Positions 50,203 to 56,856 of a stretch of DNA of 56,856 bases are shown in pieces; the first letter of the stretch is position 1, and the number at the start of each line of letters is the position of its first letter. The translations under genes and the position numbers were made by a program. The stretch is from NCBI GenBank assembly GCA_013001365.1, contig JABDMQ010000344.1, forward strand, positions 1-56,856, in the 5' to 3' direction. The notes beneath the pieces were generated by a model. That model did not search any database and was not told where the DNA came from. It was given only the letters and a program-made list of their open reading frames with translations. The DNA is from Flavobacteriaceae bacterium. Its GTDB lineage: Bacteria; Bacteroidota; Bacteroidia; Flavobacteriales; Flavobacteriaceae.

Positions 50203-52740
50203 TTAGTCTCTTCCTTTCGGAATTCGAATTTTATTGCCCAAGAACAAGGCATTCAAGAACAAGCGATTGGTTCCGTACCATGATCCACGGAAATTCGGGT
50301 TATCTGCAAACATGACGGCGCGTCCACTTCCCATTGGACTTACGATTAACGATGCGGAAGGTTTGAGATAAGTCTCTAGGTTTTTCTTTGAAATGTATCC
50401 ATCTACATGTGGGTCTTTAGTGTATTTCGCTACAGTGGAGTATGCATTCTTGCTTGGTTGTACGAACACTTCATTGTTCTTGTAAACCGGGATTGTCTTG
50501 TTTCGGTATCCAAACGCCAAAGGATGCGTTAAATCGAGATCTACATAAAAAATGGCACCGCCTAGTTCTTCTCTTCCAAGGTTTTCCCTAGCATCTACAT
50601 ATTGTAATCGCTTCACATCTTTAGTCTTTGAAGTGTCCTTAGGTTTCTTGGTCAATTTTTCCTTAACTAGTTTTTTGTCCACTAACCATTTTGTGGCATT
50701 AGCTATGGTTACGAGCGTATTTCCTTTTGAGGCCCACGTCTTCAATTTTCCTCTTTGGATGGAATCCAATTGATTATAACTTCCAGACACCATCACTAAC
50801 GTATTGTATTTATCCAGATTCAAGTTTCTCCAACGATTTACCTGCAATTTGGTAATTGGCATATGTACTCTTGTATCTAACAAATGCCAGACTTCACCTG
50901 CTTCGTAGGAACTAACGCCATCACCAATCAGTAATGCGGCCTTTGGTTTCTTAAGTGCTTGAAAATTCCTGCTTCCAAGGTCGATTCCTTCTTTGCTGAA
51001 TCCTGAATTGGCACCATATACAGGGACTTGATACTTCTCTTGAGCTGCTTTAACAATAGCAAAGACCTCTTGTGGTGATTTCTTCTGAAGACTAATAGGA
51101 ATCAAGATACTTCCATAGTTGAAACTTTGAGTTCCGCTTGATGTATTTATCGTGAAAGGCTTGAAGGCCGAAGACGCTTTTAATCCCTTACTTTGCATAT
51201 GGTACAAGGCTGCAGGCGCATTGTAATCATCCCAATCCATGATGTAAGCGTATTCCGCTTTTTGAATTGCCGAGACATTTACCAAGCCATCAGTACTTGT
51301 TATTTCCAGTCCGAGATTTGTGCTTCTGACCCCGCGATGCTGCATATTATAAAAGTTCGAAACACTCCAAGCTGATGCATCGTAAAACACGCTATCCCGA
51401 TACTTATCGTAAGATTCAAAGAGGTTTTGAACCATCCTGCGCTGAGGTTGTTTTAATGGGACAACGAATTTGTTTCCGTTTTTATAGACTTTTATTTTAT
51501 GAACTAAAAGCTTGTCAATAAAAGCCTTGTTTCGGTTCATATCATACTGGTCACCAAATTCGTATGCCGAGAAACCTGTTGCTACCTTTTCATTTATAGC
51601 GGTCTTGAAGAATTTCTGTTGGTATTTCCTTAGAGTCGACCTGTTCTCAACAGCTGCCTTTACTGTAGCGATGCTTGACACATATTGGTTTCTTATAGTG
51701 AAAGGGAAGGAGATCTTACCATAATCGGTATCCTGCAAATGACCTCGAGAACTCGCCTGTTCAAACAATAATGCTAAAGCACCTTGCAAGTCTGGATATG
51801 ACGACCCATAGCCAGGGTAAGTACCATCGAAAGCCTCTTTTGTGAAATAAAAAGACCCAATATCATCCAATGCTTCCTTAAAATAACCAGCAAATAGGTC
51901 GTTGAGGTCTTCATAATTCTCCTTGGGCATGATTGGGTCCCACGAAGCGTTTGGTTTCATGGGTTCAAAGAAATAGGAACTATTAGTGCCCATTTCATGA
52001 AAATCGGTTACTACATTCGGATACCATTCATGAATCCATTTTAGTTTTCCACGACTCTCAGGATTAATCGCCAGCAACCAATCACGATTCAAGTCAAACC
52101 AATAATGGTTCGTTCGGCCTCGTGGCCACCCTTCATTATGCTCAGCATCCTGACCATCGGACACCAATGGATTGGCCTGATATTGGTTGGCCCATTGTGT
52201 ATGACGATCCCGACCATCTGGATTGATGGTTGGGTCGATGAATATCACGGCATTATCTAGATAATTAGTGACTTCAGGACTGTTTGAAGCGACCATGGTA
52301 TAAGCTGTAAGTAATGCAGCCTCAGAACTGGACGGTTCGTTACCATGCACATTATATGCTAAGTTTATAAAAACAGGTAGGTCGTAATTAGATGCATTCT
52401 TCGAGGCATCCACGAAATCTAAATGTTGTTTTTTTAAATTATCAAGGTTGCCTTGATTTTGAGAGGTGGTGACCGTCAGGATAACTAAAGGACGATGTTC
52501 ATGAGTTTTCCCGTACTGGTAAATGGTTGCCCGATCAGACACTTCAGCAAGTTTGGTCAAGTAAGCGACAATGCGATCATGACGTGTATGCTGCTGACCA
52601 ATAGGATAACCAAGAAATGCCTCTGGAGATGGTATATCAGGATTGAAAGGTGCTTTATTTTTAAAGAAATAATCTTGAGATTGAAGGTTAAAGGTCAATA
52701 AAAGAAGTACGAGGGTGACTAGTGATTGTTTGATTGGCAT
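50203..52740 (-). CDS. Secreted M14-family zinc carboxypeptidase
   Basis: This 845-aa protein starts at MPIKQSLVTLVLLLLTFNLQ (ATG 52740; an in-frame TTG at 52758 is less likely) with a signal peptide. The catalytic domain shows the zinc motif HGNEPSSSE (H-x-x-E), PTINPDGRDRHTQW, DLNRDWL, the third zinc His region VTDFHEMGTNSSYFFEP and LLFEQASSRGH (catalytic Glu). The C-terminal half looks like a Gln amidotransferase-like or beta-rich domain of unknown role (GVSSYEAGEVWHLLD, MVSGSYNQLDSIQRGKLKTW). It should digest peptides or peptidoglycan-derived peptides outside the cytoplasm. Confidence 0.92.
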   Translation of the reverse strand: MPIKQSLVTLVLLLLTFNLQSQDYFFKNKAPFNPDIPSPEAFLGYPIGQQHTRHDRIVAYLTKLAEVSDRATIYQYGKTHEHRPLVILTVTTSQNQGNLDNLKKQHLDFVDASKNASNYDLPVFINLAYNVHGNEPSSSEAALLTAYTMVASNSPEVTNYLDNAVIFIDPTINPDGRDRHTQWANQYQANPLVSDGQDAEHNEGWPRGRTNHYWFDLNRDWLLAINPESRGKLKWIHEWYPNVVTDFHEMGTNSSYFFEPMKPNASWDPIMPKENYEDLNDLFAGYFKEALDDIGSFYFTKEAFDGTYPGYGSSYPDLQGALALLFEQASSRGHLQDTDYGKISFPFTIRNQYVSSIATVKAAVENRSTLRKYQQKFFKTAINEKVATGFSAYEFGDQYDMNRNKAFIDKLLVHKIKVYKNGNKFVVPLKQPQRRMVQNLFESYDKYRDSVFYDASAWSVSNFYNMQHRGVRSTNLGLEITSTDGLVNVSAIQKAEYAYIMDWDDYNAPAALYHMQSKGLKASSAFKPFTINTSSGTQSFNYGSILIPISLQKKSPQEVFAIVKAAQEKYQVPVYGANSGFSKEGIDLGSRNFQALKKPKAALLIGDGVSSYEAGEVWHLLDTRVHMPITKLQVNRWRNLNLDKYNTLVMVSGSYNQLDSIQRGKLKTWASKGNTLVTIANATKWLVDKKLVKEKLTKKPKDTSKTKDVKRLQYVDARENLGREELGGAIFYVDLDLTHPLAFGYRNKTIPVYKNNEVFVQPSKNAYSTVAKYTKDPHVDGYISKKNLETYLKPSASLIVSPMGSGRAVMFADNPNFRGSWYGTNRLFLNALFLGNKIRIPKGRD

Positions 52741-52868
52741 TGTAATGGATTTTGACAATGAAGATAAAAAATACTACAGACTTTGGTTAGTTAAACCTGC
52801 TTAAATTCGTGATTTAATCCCAAAAGTTTCGTATCTTAAAAAGTTAGGAATCAATAAATCCATGTATC

Positions 52869-52970
52869 ATGAAAACCAAGGAGTGTACTTGTACTTGCGA
52901 AGGATGTTCTAATGGTCACTGTGAAAACTGCAAATGTGAAAATTGTAATTGCGAAGGTTGCAATTGCTAA
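52869..52970 (+). CDS. 33-aa cysteine-rich metallothionein-like peptide
   Basis: This minigene starts ATG 52869 and stops TAA 52968-52970. Of 33 residues, 11 are Cys and one is His, arranged as C-x-C-x-C-x-x-C, then H-C-x-x-C-x-C-x-x-C-x-C-x-x-C-x-C (start MKTKECTCTC, end CNCEGCNC). There is no signal peptide. The density and C-x-C/C-x-x-C spacing resemble metallothioneins, and it should bind soft metals such as Zn, Cu or Cd in the cytosol. It is half the size of known bacterial SmtA/BmtA proteins and no family is recognised. It lies between the divergent M14 gene and the convergent DJ-1 gene. A weak -7-like box (TATCTTAA, 52832-52839) lies upstream. Confidence 0.7.
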   Translation: MKTKECTCTCEGCSNGHCENCKCENCNCEGCNC

Positions 52971-52989
52971 GCATTAAATACACCTGATT

Positions 52990-53736
52990 CTATTCTACTA
53001 CTAAATGTGGTACGGACTCCAATTGCCAATCAATAACCAATCCTCCAGCCAAAGATTGAGCGATTTCCTTACCATAAAGATATTCGCTTAAGTAAAGCGC
53101 TGCTTCAAACGATTTGGCGCCACCTGCTGAGGTAATGTATTTGCCATCATGCACAAATAGCATGTCTTTCCTGATATCAAGATCCGGAAACATATCGCGC
53201 ATCTTGTCTATATCGCTAGGGAAAGTGGTAGATACGTAGTTGTCCAACAAACCAGCTTTAGCAAGAACAAAAGCACCGTCGCAATGTGAAGTCATGAATT
53301 GTGCTTCTTTATCTATTCGTTTTACGAAATCGATCATGACTTTATCTTCAAGGTCAGTATCCAAGTGATGCTCGGCACTTGGCACAACTAGAATATCTAT
53401 TTTTGGTAAAGAATCCCTTACATAATTATAATCCGGAAGGATTCGCATACCTTCAAATGTTGTGATTGGGTCATCTGTATTCGCCACAGTAAACACATTC
53501 ATGGCCTTGATGTTCTTACGATATTGGGTATGTTGAAAAATATCATAAGGTGCCGTAAGTTCCGTATTGTAAACGCCTTCCATGATAAGGAATGCGACGT
53601 TATAACGATTTGGTTCCAGTTTTGGAACCGTTTTTTCGACCCATTCATTTTCAGTATCATCCAACGAATTATTTTTCTCAGTATTGTTGCAGGCAAGAAG
53701 AGATATTGTAATTAGAAATAATACAACTTTATTCAT
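52990..53736 (-). CDS. DJ-1/PfpI-family lipoprotein
   Basis: This 248-aa protein has a lipobox (SLLACN, Cys about residue 16), so the fold is outside the cytoplasm. It contains the DJ-1/PfpI core NVAFLIMEGVYNTELTAPYD, DILVVPSAEHHLD, the nucleophile elbow MTSHCDGAFVLAKAGLLD (Cys of S-H-C-D-G) and SAGGAKSFEAALYL. The arrangement is close to the amidase-type domain of GATase1-like AraC regulators, but no AraC helix-turn-helix is present. Its start overlaps the MFS gene stop by 8 nt, so the two form an operon. It may process the compound moved by the transporter; this is inference. Confidence 0.9.
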   Translation of the reverse strand: MNKVVLFLITISLLACNNTEKNNSLDDTENEWVEKTVPKLEPNRYNVAFLIMEGVYNTELTAPYDIFQHTQYRKNIKAMNVFTVANTDDPITTFEGMRILPDYNYVRDSLPKIDILVVPSAEHHLDTDLEDKVMIDFVKRIDKEAQFMTSHCDGAFVLAKAGLLDNYVSTTFPSDIDKMRDMFPDLDIRKDMLFVHDGKYITSAGGAKSFEAALYLSEYLYGKEIAQSLAGGLVIDWQLESVPHLVVE

Positions 53737-54940
53737 GATTTATTTTTTTGATCATTCGATTTCGAAGAATATACAATAACAAGATACAAAGGATCATCAT
53801 TATGGTTGCAACATGCCATGTGAAATCGAATCCATACCTATCAATGAGTTGCATTCCTGAATTATGTCCGAAAATATGAGCGACAGAAAAAGCAATGCTG
53901 TACATGGCCATATATTCGCCTTGATTACCCCTTTTTGCTCTCTGCAAGGCATAGGAATTACTGAAAGGGAAAAAAATCATCTCGCCAATGGTCATCAACA
54001 GCATTCCTATGATCAATATACCTACCCAGCTTGTTAAATTAAGGACTACAAAACTCAATGCTACCAGGATGACTCCTATTGCCATTAAGCCTGATTTGGT
54101 ATTCCTCCGGCCTTCAAGCCATTTAATCAAGGGCATTTCAAATAATGCAATCACTAAACCGTTCATGGCCATTAACAGTCCAATCTGCTGTTCAGAAAGT
54201 GAATGGGCGTCTTTATAATAAATTGGGATGGTCGAGAAATACTGTAGAAAGACAATGCCGAACAATAACATTGCTGCCAAGAATATCCAATAGGACTTGT
54301 CACGATATGCCGATATCGGATTGTTGTTGACCACTTCATCCTGAACCTTTGTTGATCTTGGATGCAACACATACAAGAGCAAGATTCCTGCGATAATACA
54401 TGTAATGCCATCTACCCAAAACAAACCTTCATATCCCATGGTAGCTATGATAAGACCACCAACTGCTGGACCTGCTGAGAAACCAAGGTTTATGGCTAGA
54501 CGAATAAGGGTTACAGAACGTGTCTTGTTTTCTGGTTTGCTATAAGCACTAAGGGCTACATACATGGCTGGACGAAATGAATCAGCTACAAGCATAACCA
54601 AGAAGATACCAATGCAGATACTTTCGAAGGTAGATAGGAATTGAAGTCCAATGAAAAGGACTCCTGTAGAGAACAAACTAAAAAGCATCACGTGATAATA
54701 ACCGATTCTATCGGTTAGTTTACCACCTAACCAAGAGCCAGCAACAGAACCAAGTCCAAAACAAGACATGATCCATCCCACATCACTCAAAGTGAATCCC
54801 ATGTTCTTGGTTAAATACAATGATAAAAACGGAATTACCATGGTCCCAGCGCGATTGATCAGCGTAATAAGTGAGAGCCACCATACTTCTCGAGAAAGTC
54901 CGTCGAAGGTCTTGAGGTAATCTTTGTATAGTTTGACCAT
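53729..54940 (-). CDS. MFS transporter
   Basis: This 403-aa inner-membrane protein has twelve hydrophobic helices and the MFS loop 2-3 motif GSWLGGKLTDRIGYYHVML, typical of drug or metabolite:H+ antiporters. A second GxLxAxNGLVIALFEMPLIKWLEGR region follows the long central loop. Substrate unknown. Its leader contains an intrinsic-terminator-like hairpin 25 nt before the start codon. The DJ-1 lipoprotein gene follows with an 8-nt overlap. Confidence 0.9.
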   Translation of the reverse strand: MVKLYKDYLKTFDGLSREVWWLSLITLINRAGTMVIPFLSLYLTKNMGFTLSDVGWIMSCFGLGSVAGSWLGGKLTDRIGYYHVMLFSLFSTGVLFIGLQFLSTFESICIGIFLVMLVADSFRPAMYVALSAYSKPENKTRSVTLIRLAINLGFSAGPAVGGLIIATMGYEGLFWVDGITCIIAGILLLYVLHPRSTKVQDEVVNNNPISAYRDKSYWIFLAAMLLFGIVFLQYFSTIPIYYKDAHSLSEQQIGLLMAMNGLVIALFEMPLIKWLEGRRNTKSGLMAIGVILVALSFVVLNLTSWVGILIIGMLLMTIGEMIFFPFSNSYALQRAKRGNQGEYMAMYSIAFSVAHIFGHNSGMQLIDRYGFDFTWHVATIMMILCILLLYILRNRMIKKINHE

Positions 54941-54963
54941 TGATTGATTATTGGTATAAATTT

Positions 54964-54993
54964 AAAAAGTCCGACATTGATGTCAGACTTTTT
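54964..54993 (-). terminator. Terminator-like hairpin in the leader of the MFS gene
   Basis: On the minus strand AAAAAGTCTGACA pairs with TGTCGGACTTTTT around a TCAA loop and runs into a T-rich stretch. Every position pairs in minus-strand RNA (one U-G wobble), whereas the plus strand has a C-A mismatch there, so selection seems to act on the minus-strand RNA. It lies 23 nt before the MFS start. Confidence 0.6.
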
Positions 54994-55021
54994 ACAATTG
55001 TTTAATGCTATTTCTATATCA

Positions 55022-55083
55022 TCACAATATATAAGATGTCCGACTTCTAATTGAAGTGGTAAATTGAATCTTATATGTTGTGA
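55022..55083. repeat. Long imperfect inverted repeat between MFS and DUF4252 genes
   Basis: Arms TCACAATATATAAGAT (55022-55037) and ATCTTATATGTTGTGA (55068-55083) match at 15 of 16 positions. They enclose a 30-nt segment with an inner hairpin ACTTC-TAATT-GAAGT. It lies upstream of the DUF4252 promoter and upstream of the MFS leader hairpin. It could be an operator, a structured leader or a remnant of a small mobile element. Confidence 0.6.
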
Positions 55084-55142
55084 CTAATTTCATTTATACT
55101 TTCTTAATTACCTTCAAAACTAAACAAAATAATGATATGTTG

Positions 55143-55150
55143 TATTTTTG
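55143..55150 (+). promoter_or_regulatory. -7 box (TATTTTTG) of the DUF4252-DUF1684 operon
   Basis: A full TAnnTTTG match 19 nt before the ATG at 55170. Confidence 0.7.
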
Positions 55151-55169
55151 AATTTATAATTAAAACGCA

Positions 55170-55697
55170 ATGAAAAAAACATTTGCATTGATCATCATTA
55201 GTTGTTTCTTTTTAGGCTGCGGGAGTAGTTTCCAGAGTTTCTATAACAAACATAAAAACGATATTGGCGCCACTTCTTTTCAAGTGCCAAATTTCATGAA
55301 GGCCATGCTTGGGGTCATGAACCCTGAGGCCAAGAGCATTGTTGGCAATCTTTCGGACCTTAAATACATCAAGCTCACGAATGTCCAGGAATTGAGAAGA
55401 GGAAGCATCATTGAAGAGATGAATGCTGTCACGAATTCCGGATTTATCGATATGTTCAGGAAGAATGAAATAGCACAAACAAGGATTATTTCCGTCAAGG
55501 AACTCGGTGTTGTTCTTACTGATGTCATTCTATTTAATAGCAGGGGTAGTGAAATTTCAGCCTTTTATTTAAAAGGACGTTTTGACCCTGAAAAAATCAA
55601 GGCATTATCTGATGAGGATACATTCGATAGCTTTACGACATCATTGGTTCAGTCTTATCAAACTAGCTTAAATCCATCTTTCAATCCTAACCAATAG
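55170..55697 (+). CDS. DUF4252 lipoprotein
   Basis: This 175-aa protein has a lipobox (CFFLGCG, Cys about residue 17). The pattern of the DUF4252 family is visible: SFQSFYNKHKNDIGATSFQVPNFM near the N-terminus, then SDLKYIKLTNV and a C-terminal strand-rich part. In other Bacteroidota DUF4252 genes often lie beside ECF sigma or anti-sigma genes; here the partner is a DUF1684 lipoprotein gene one base downstream. Function unknown. Confidence 0.85.
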   Translation: MKKTFALIIISCFFLGCGSSFQSFYNKHKNDIGATSFQVPNFMKAMLGVMNPEAKSIVGNLSDLKYIKLTNVQELRRGSIIEEMNAVTNSGFIDMFRKNEIAQTRIISVKELGVVLTDVILFNSRGSEISAFYLKGRFDPEKIKALSDEDTFDSFTTSLVQSYQTSLNPSFNPNQ

Positions 55698-55698
55698 C

Positions 55699-56301
55699 AT
55701 GAGGTTCATTATTTGTACTTTGATCGTATTGATCTTTTCGAGTTGTGGTCAAGATAAACGTCCCATTTTAGGTAGCACTGATTTCCAAAGAAAAATCAAT
55801 GCAGAATTCAAGGATGCCACAACATCCCCATTAAAGGATAAGGACAGGAAGAATTTTTCAAGCCTTGAATTCTTTGAAGTGGATAGTAGCTATACCGTAA
55901 AGGCAAAATTGGAACGTACACAAGATTCCGAATGGTTCAAGATGAAGACTACAACCAGTCGCTTGACTGAAGAACGCATCTATGGTATTTTAGCTTTCGA
56001 ATTAAAGGGCAAATTATTTCAACTTAACGTCTACCAAGGAAAAGACCTCATGGCGGAGGAAGAATTCAAGGATTATTTGTTCTTGCCATTCCTTGACGAT
56101 TCTAATGGTGAGGAAACTTATGGTGGTGGTCGTTATATGGACCTAAGGATTCCAGAAGGCGATTCGATAAATCTAGATTTCAACATGGCCTATAATCCTT
56201 ATTGTGTTTATAACGAAAAATTCTCGTGTCCGCTAGTTCCTAGAGAGAACTATCTTGCTACCAAGATATATGCTGGTGTTAAAATGTTCAAGAAGAAATG
56301 A
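55699..56301 (+). CDS. DUF1684 lipoprotein
   Basis: This 200-aa protein has a lipobox (LIFSSCG, Cys about residue 16). The DUF1684 signature is strong: YGILAFELKGKLFQLNVYQG, LFLPFLDDSNGEETYGGGRY, MDLRIPEGDSINLDFNMAYN, PYCVYNEKFSCPLVPRENYL. The conserved aromatic, Cys and Arg residues of that block suggest a shared active or binding site, not yet assigned. It is 1 nt after the DUF4252 gene and abuts the convergent fluC gene with no gap. Confidence 0.93.
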   Translation: MRFIICTLIVLIFSSCGQDKRPILGSTDFQRKINAEFKDATTSPLKDKDRKNFSSLEFFEVDSSYTVKAKLERTQDSEWFKMKTTTSRLTEERIYGILAFELKGKLFQLNVYQGKDLMAEEEFKDYLFLPFLDDSNGEETYGGGRYMDLRIPEGDSINLDFNMAYNPYCVYNEKFSCPLVPRENYLATKIYAGVKMFKKK

Positions 56302-56667
56302 TCATTTTACCAAGTAAAGGCCTAGGAACACTGCCAAAAAGCCAATCACAAAACTGCCAATTGTATAAATAGCAAAACTTGTGAAATCACCTGCTTTTAA
56401 AAACACATGATTTTCATAGGCAAAAGATGAGAATGTGGTAAAACCACCGCAAAATCCTGTCGCCAATAACAAAGTATGACTTTCAGATAACGAATTATTC
56501 TTCATTGCCATTCCTAATATGATCCCAATCAACAGGCTACCAAGGATATTGGCCAAGAATGTACCATATGGTAAAGCATATTCTGTAGAATTAAGAAATT
56601 TAGCAAGTCCAAAACGGAGCACACTTCCAAAACCACCACCAATAAAAACGAGTAGGACTGCTTTCAT
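56302..56667 (-). CDS. crcB: Fluoride efflux channel Fluc/CrcB
   Basis: This 121-aa four-helix protein forms dual-topology dimers that export fluoride. Motifs are typical: GGGFGSVLRFGLAKFLN, LPYGTFLANILGSLLIGI (Asn of the pore) and LLLATGFCGGFTTFSSFAYE (G-G-x-T-T-F-S-S/T-F). The start follows the stop of the GyrI-like gene directly. No fluoride (crcB) riboswitch is visible in the immediately available upstream coding sequence. Confidence 0.95.
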   Translation of the reverse strand: MKAVLLVFIGGGFGSVLRFGLAKFLNSTEYALPYGTFLANILGSLLIGIILGMAMKNNSLSESHTLLLATGFCGGFTTFSSFAYENHVFLKAGDFTSFAIYTIGSFVIGFLAVFLGLYLVK

Positions 56668-56856
56668 TTATTCTATAGCAATGAAAATTTCCGTTACCCA
56701 ATCAGCTGGATTAGGCGTTGTTCTTGGTTCCGTAAGGTAAGATTCCATCATTGGTCCAGACTCTATGAATTTAATACCATTGTCCTCAATATGTTTCATG
56801 GTTGTCTGCCATGCTTCGGAAAGGTTAGAATAATCACCTTTTAAAGTAGATTTCAA
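56668..56856 (-). CDS. GyrI-like effector-binding domain protein, partial (3' end only)
   Basis: The last 62 codons of a leftward gene; the start lies beyond the right edge. The sequence LSEAWQTTMKHIEDNGIKFI, then GPMMESYLTEPRTTPNPADW, then TEIFIAIE, is the C-terminal part of the GyrI-like/AraC effector-binding (SOUL-type) domain: the E-x-Y-L and strand I-x-I/P patterns fit. Such proteins bind small hydrophobic molecules. It is the gene just upstream of crcB and abuts it. Confidence 0.8.
   Translation of the reverse strand: MKSTLKGDYSNLSEAWQTTMKHIEDNGIKFIESGPMMESYLTEPRTTPNPADWVTEIFIAIE

Overview
This window is a stretch of core chromosome from a marine-type member of the Flavobacteriaceae (Bacteroidota). 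The evidence is AT-rich DNA, many promoters of the Bacteroidota form TAnnTTTG, a type IX secretion (gliding-associated) C-terminal domain, an archaeal/eukaryotic-type prolyl-tRNA synthetase, a Rho factor with a long disordered insert, GSII plus GSIII glutamine synthetases, and family-specific proteins (BT_3928, DUF1599, DUF3667, DUF4293, DUF1684, DUF4252). I cannot name the genus. No prophage, CRISPR array, insertion sequence or plasmid gene is visible.

Layout. 1-5573: a giant repeat-containing T9SS adhesin (5' end outside the window), a FadL-like outer-membrane protein and a Trp/Gly/Asn-rich lipoprotein. 5674-9853: proS, tRNA-Glu, rpsT, rho and a DUF4293 membrane protein. 9912-16842: a phosphodiesterase, truA with an ABC exporter, and a leftward run of folP, a lipoprotein, the c-di-AMP synthase cdaA and two DUF3667 zinc-ribbon membrane proteins. 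16920-22028: one tight rightward operon (DUF1599, DoxX/BT_3928, an orphan OppB-like permease, a TlpA-like lipoprotein, tpiA, prmA, clpS). 22021-24736: a sulfur-handling group (DUF2892, metallo-beta-lactamase/double-rhodanese protein, two half-size YeeE/YedE transporters). 24887-25430: tRNA-Arg followed by a structured repeat array. 25445-27111: a divergent NagB-like protein, apt and an unlisted 50-aa gene. 27613-31119: a BlaI repressor, M56 membrane peptidase and secreted partner, with twin operators. 31323-36882: a Ca/Na antiporter, divergent glutamine synthetases, a mini-gene encoding only a signal-peptide-like 19-mer, and a beta-barrel protein. 36985-43256: a PurM-like protein, prfA, pyrF, small proteins, a PqqB-like lipoprotein and purU. 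43405-52740: IcmF-type acyl-CoA mutase, a TolB-like/TPR protein, an amidohydrolase and an M14 carboxypeptidase. 52869-56856: a 33-aa metallothionein-like Cys-rich peptide, a DJ-1/PfpI lipoprotein with an MFS transporter, DUF4252 and DUF1684 lipoproteins, fluC/crcB, and a GyrI-like fragment.

Most genes are housekeeping. The parts most worth a second look are the Cys-rich minigene (52869-52970), the BlaI/M56/secreted-partner module with a small domain present three times in two proteins, the signal-peptide-only transcript (35910-36122), two genes with intrinsic-terminator hairpins in their leaders (27126-27154 and 54964-54993), and the repeat array after tRNA-Arg. All calls rest on reading the sequence and on remembered family features; no database search was possible.
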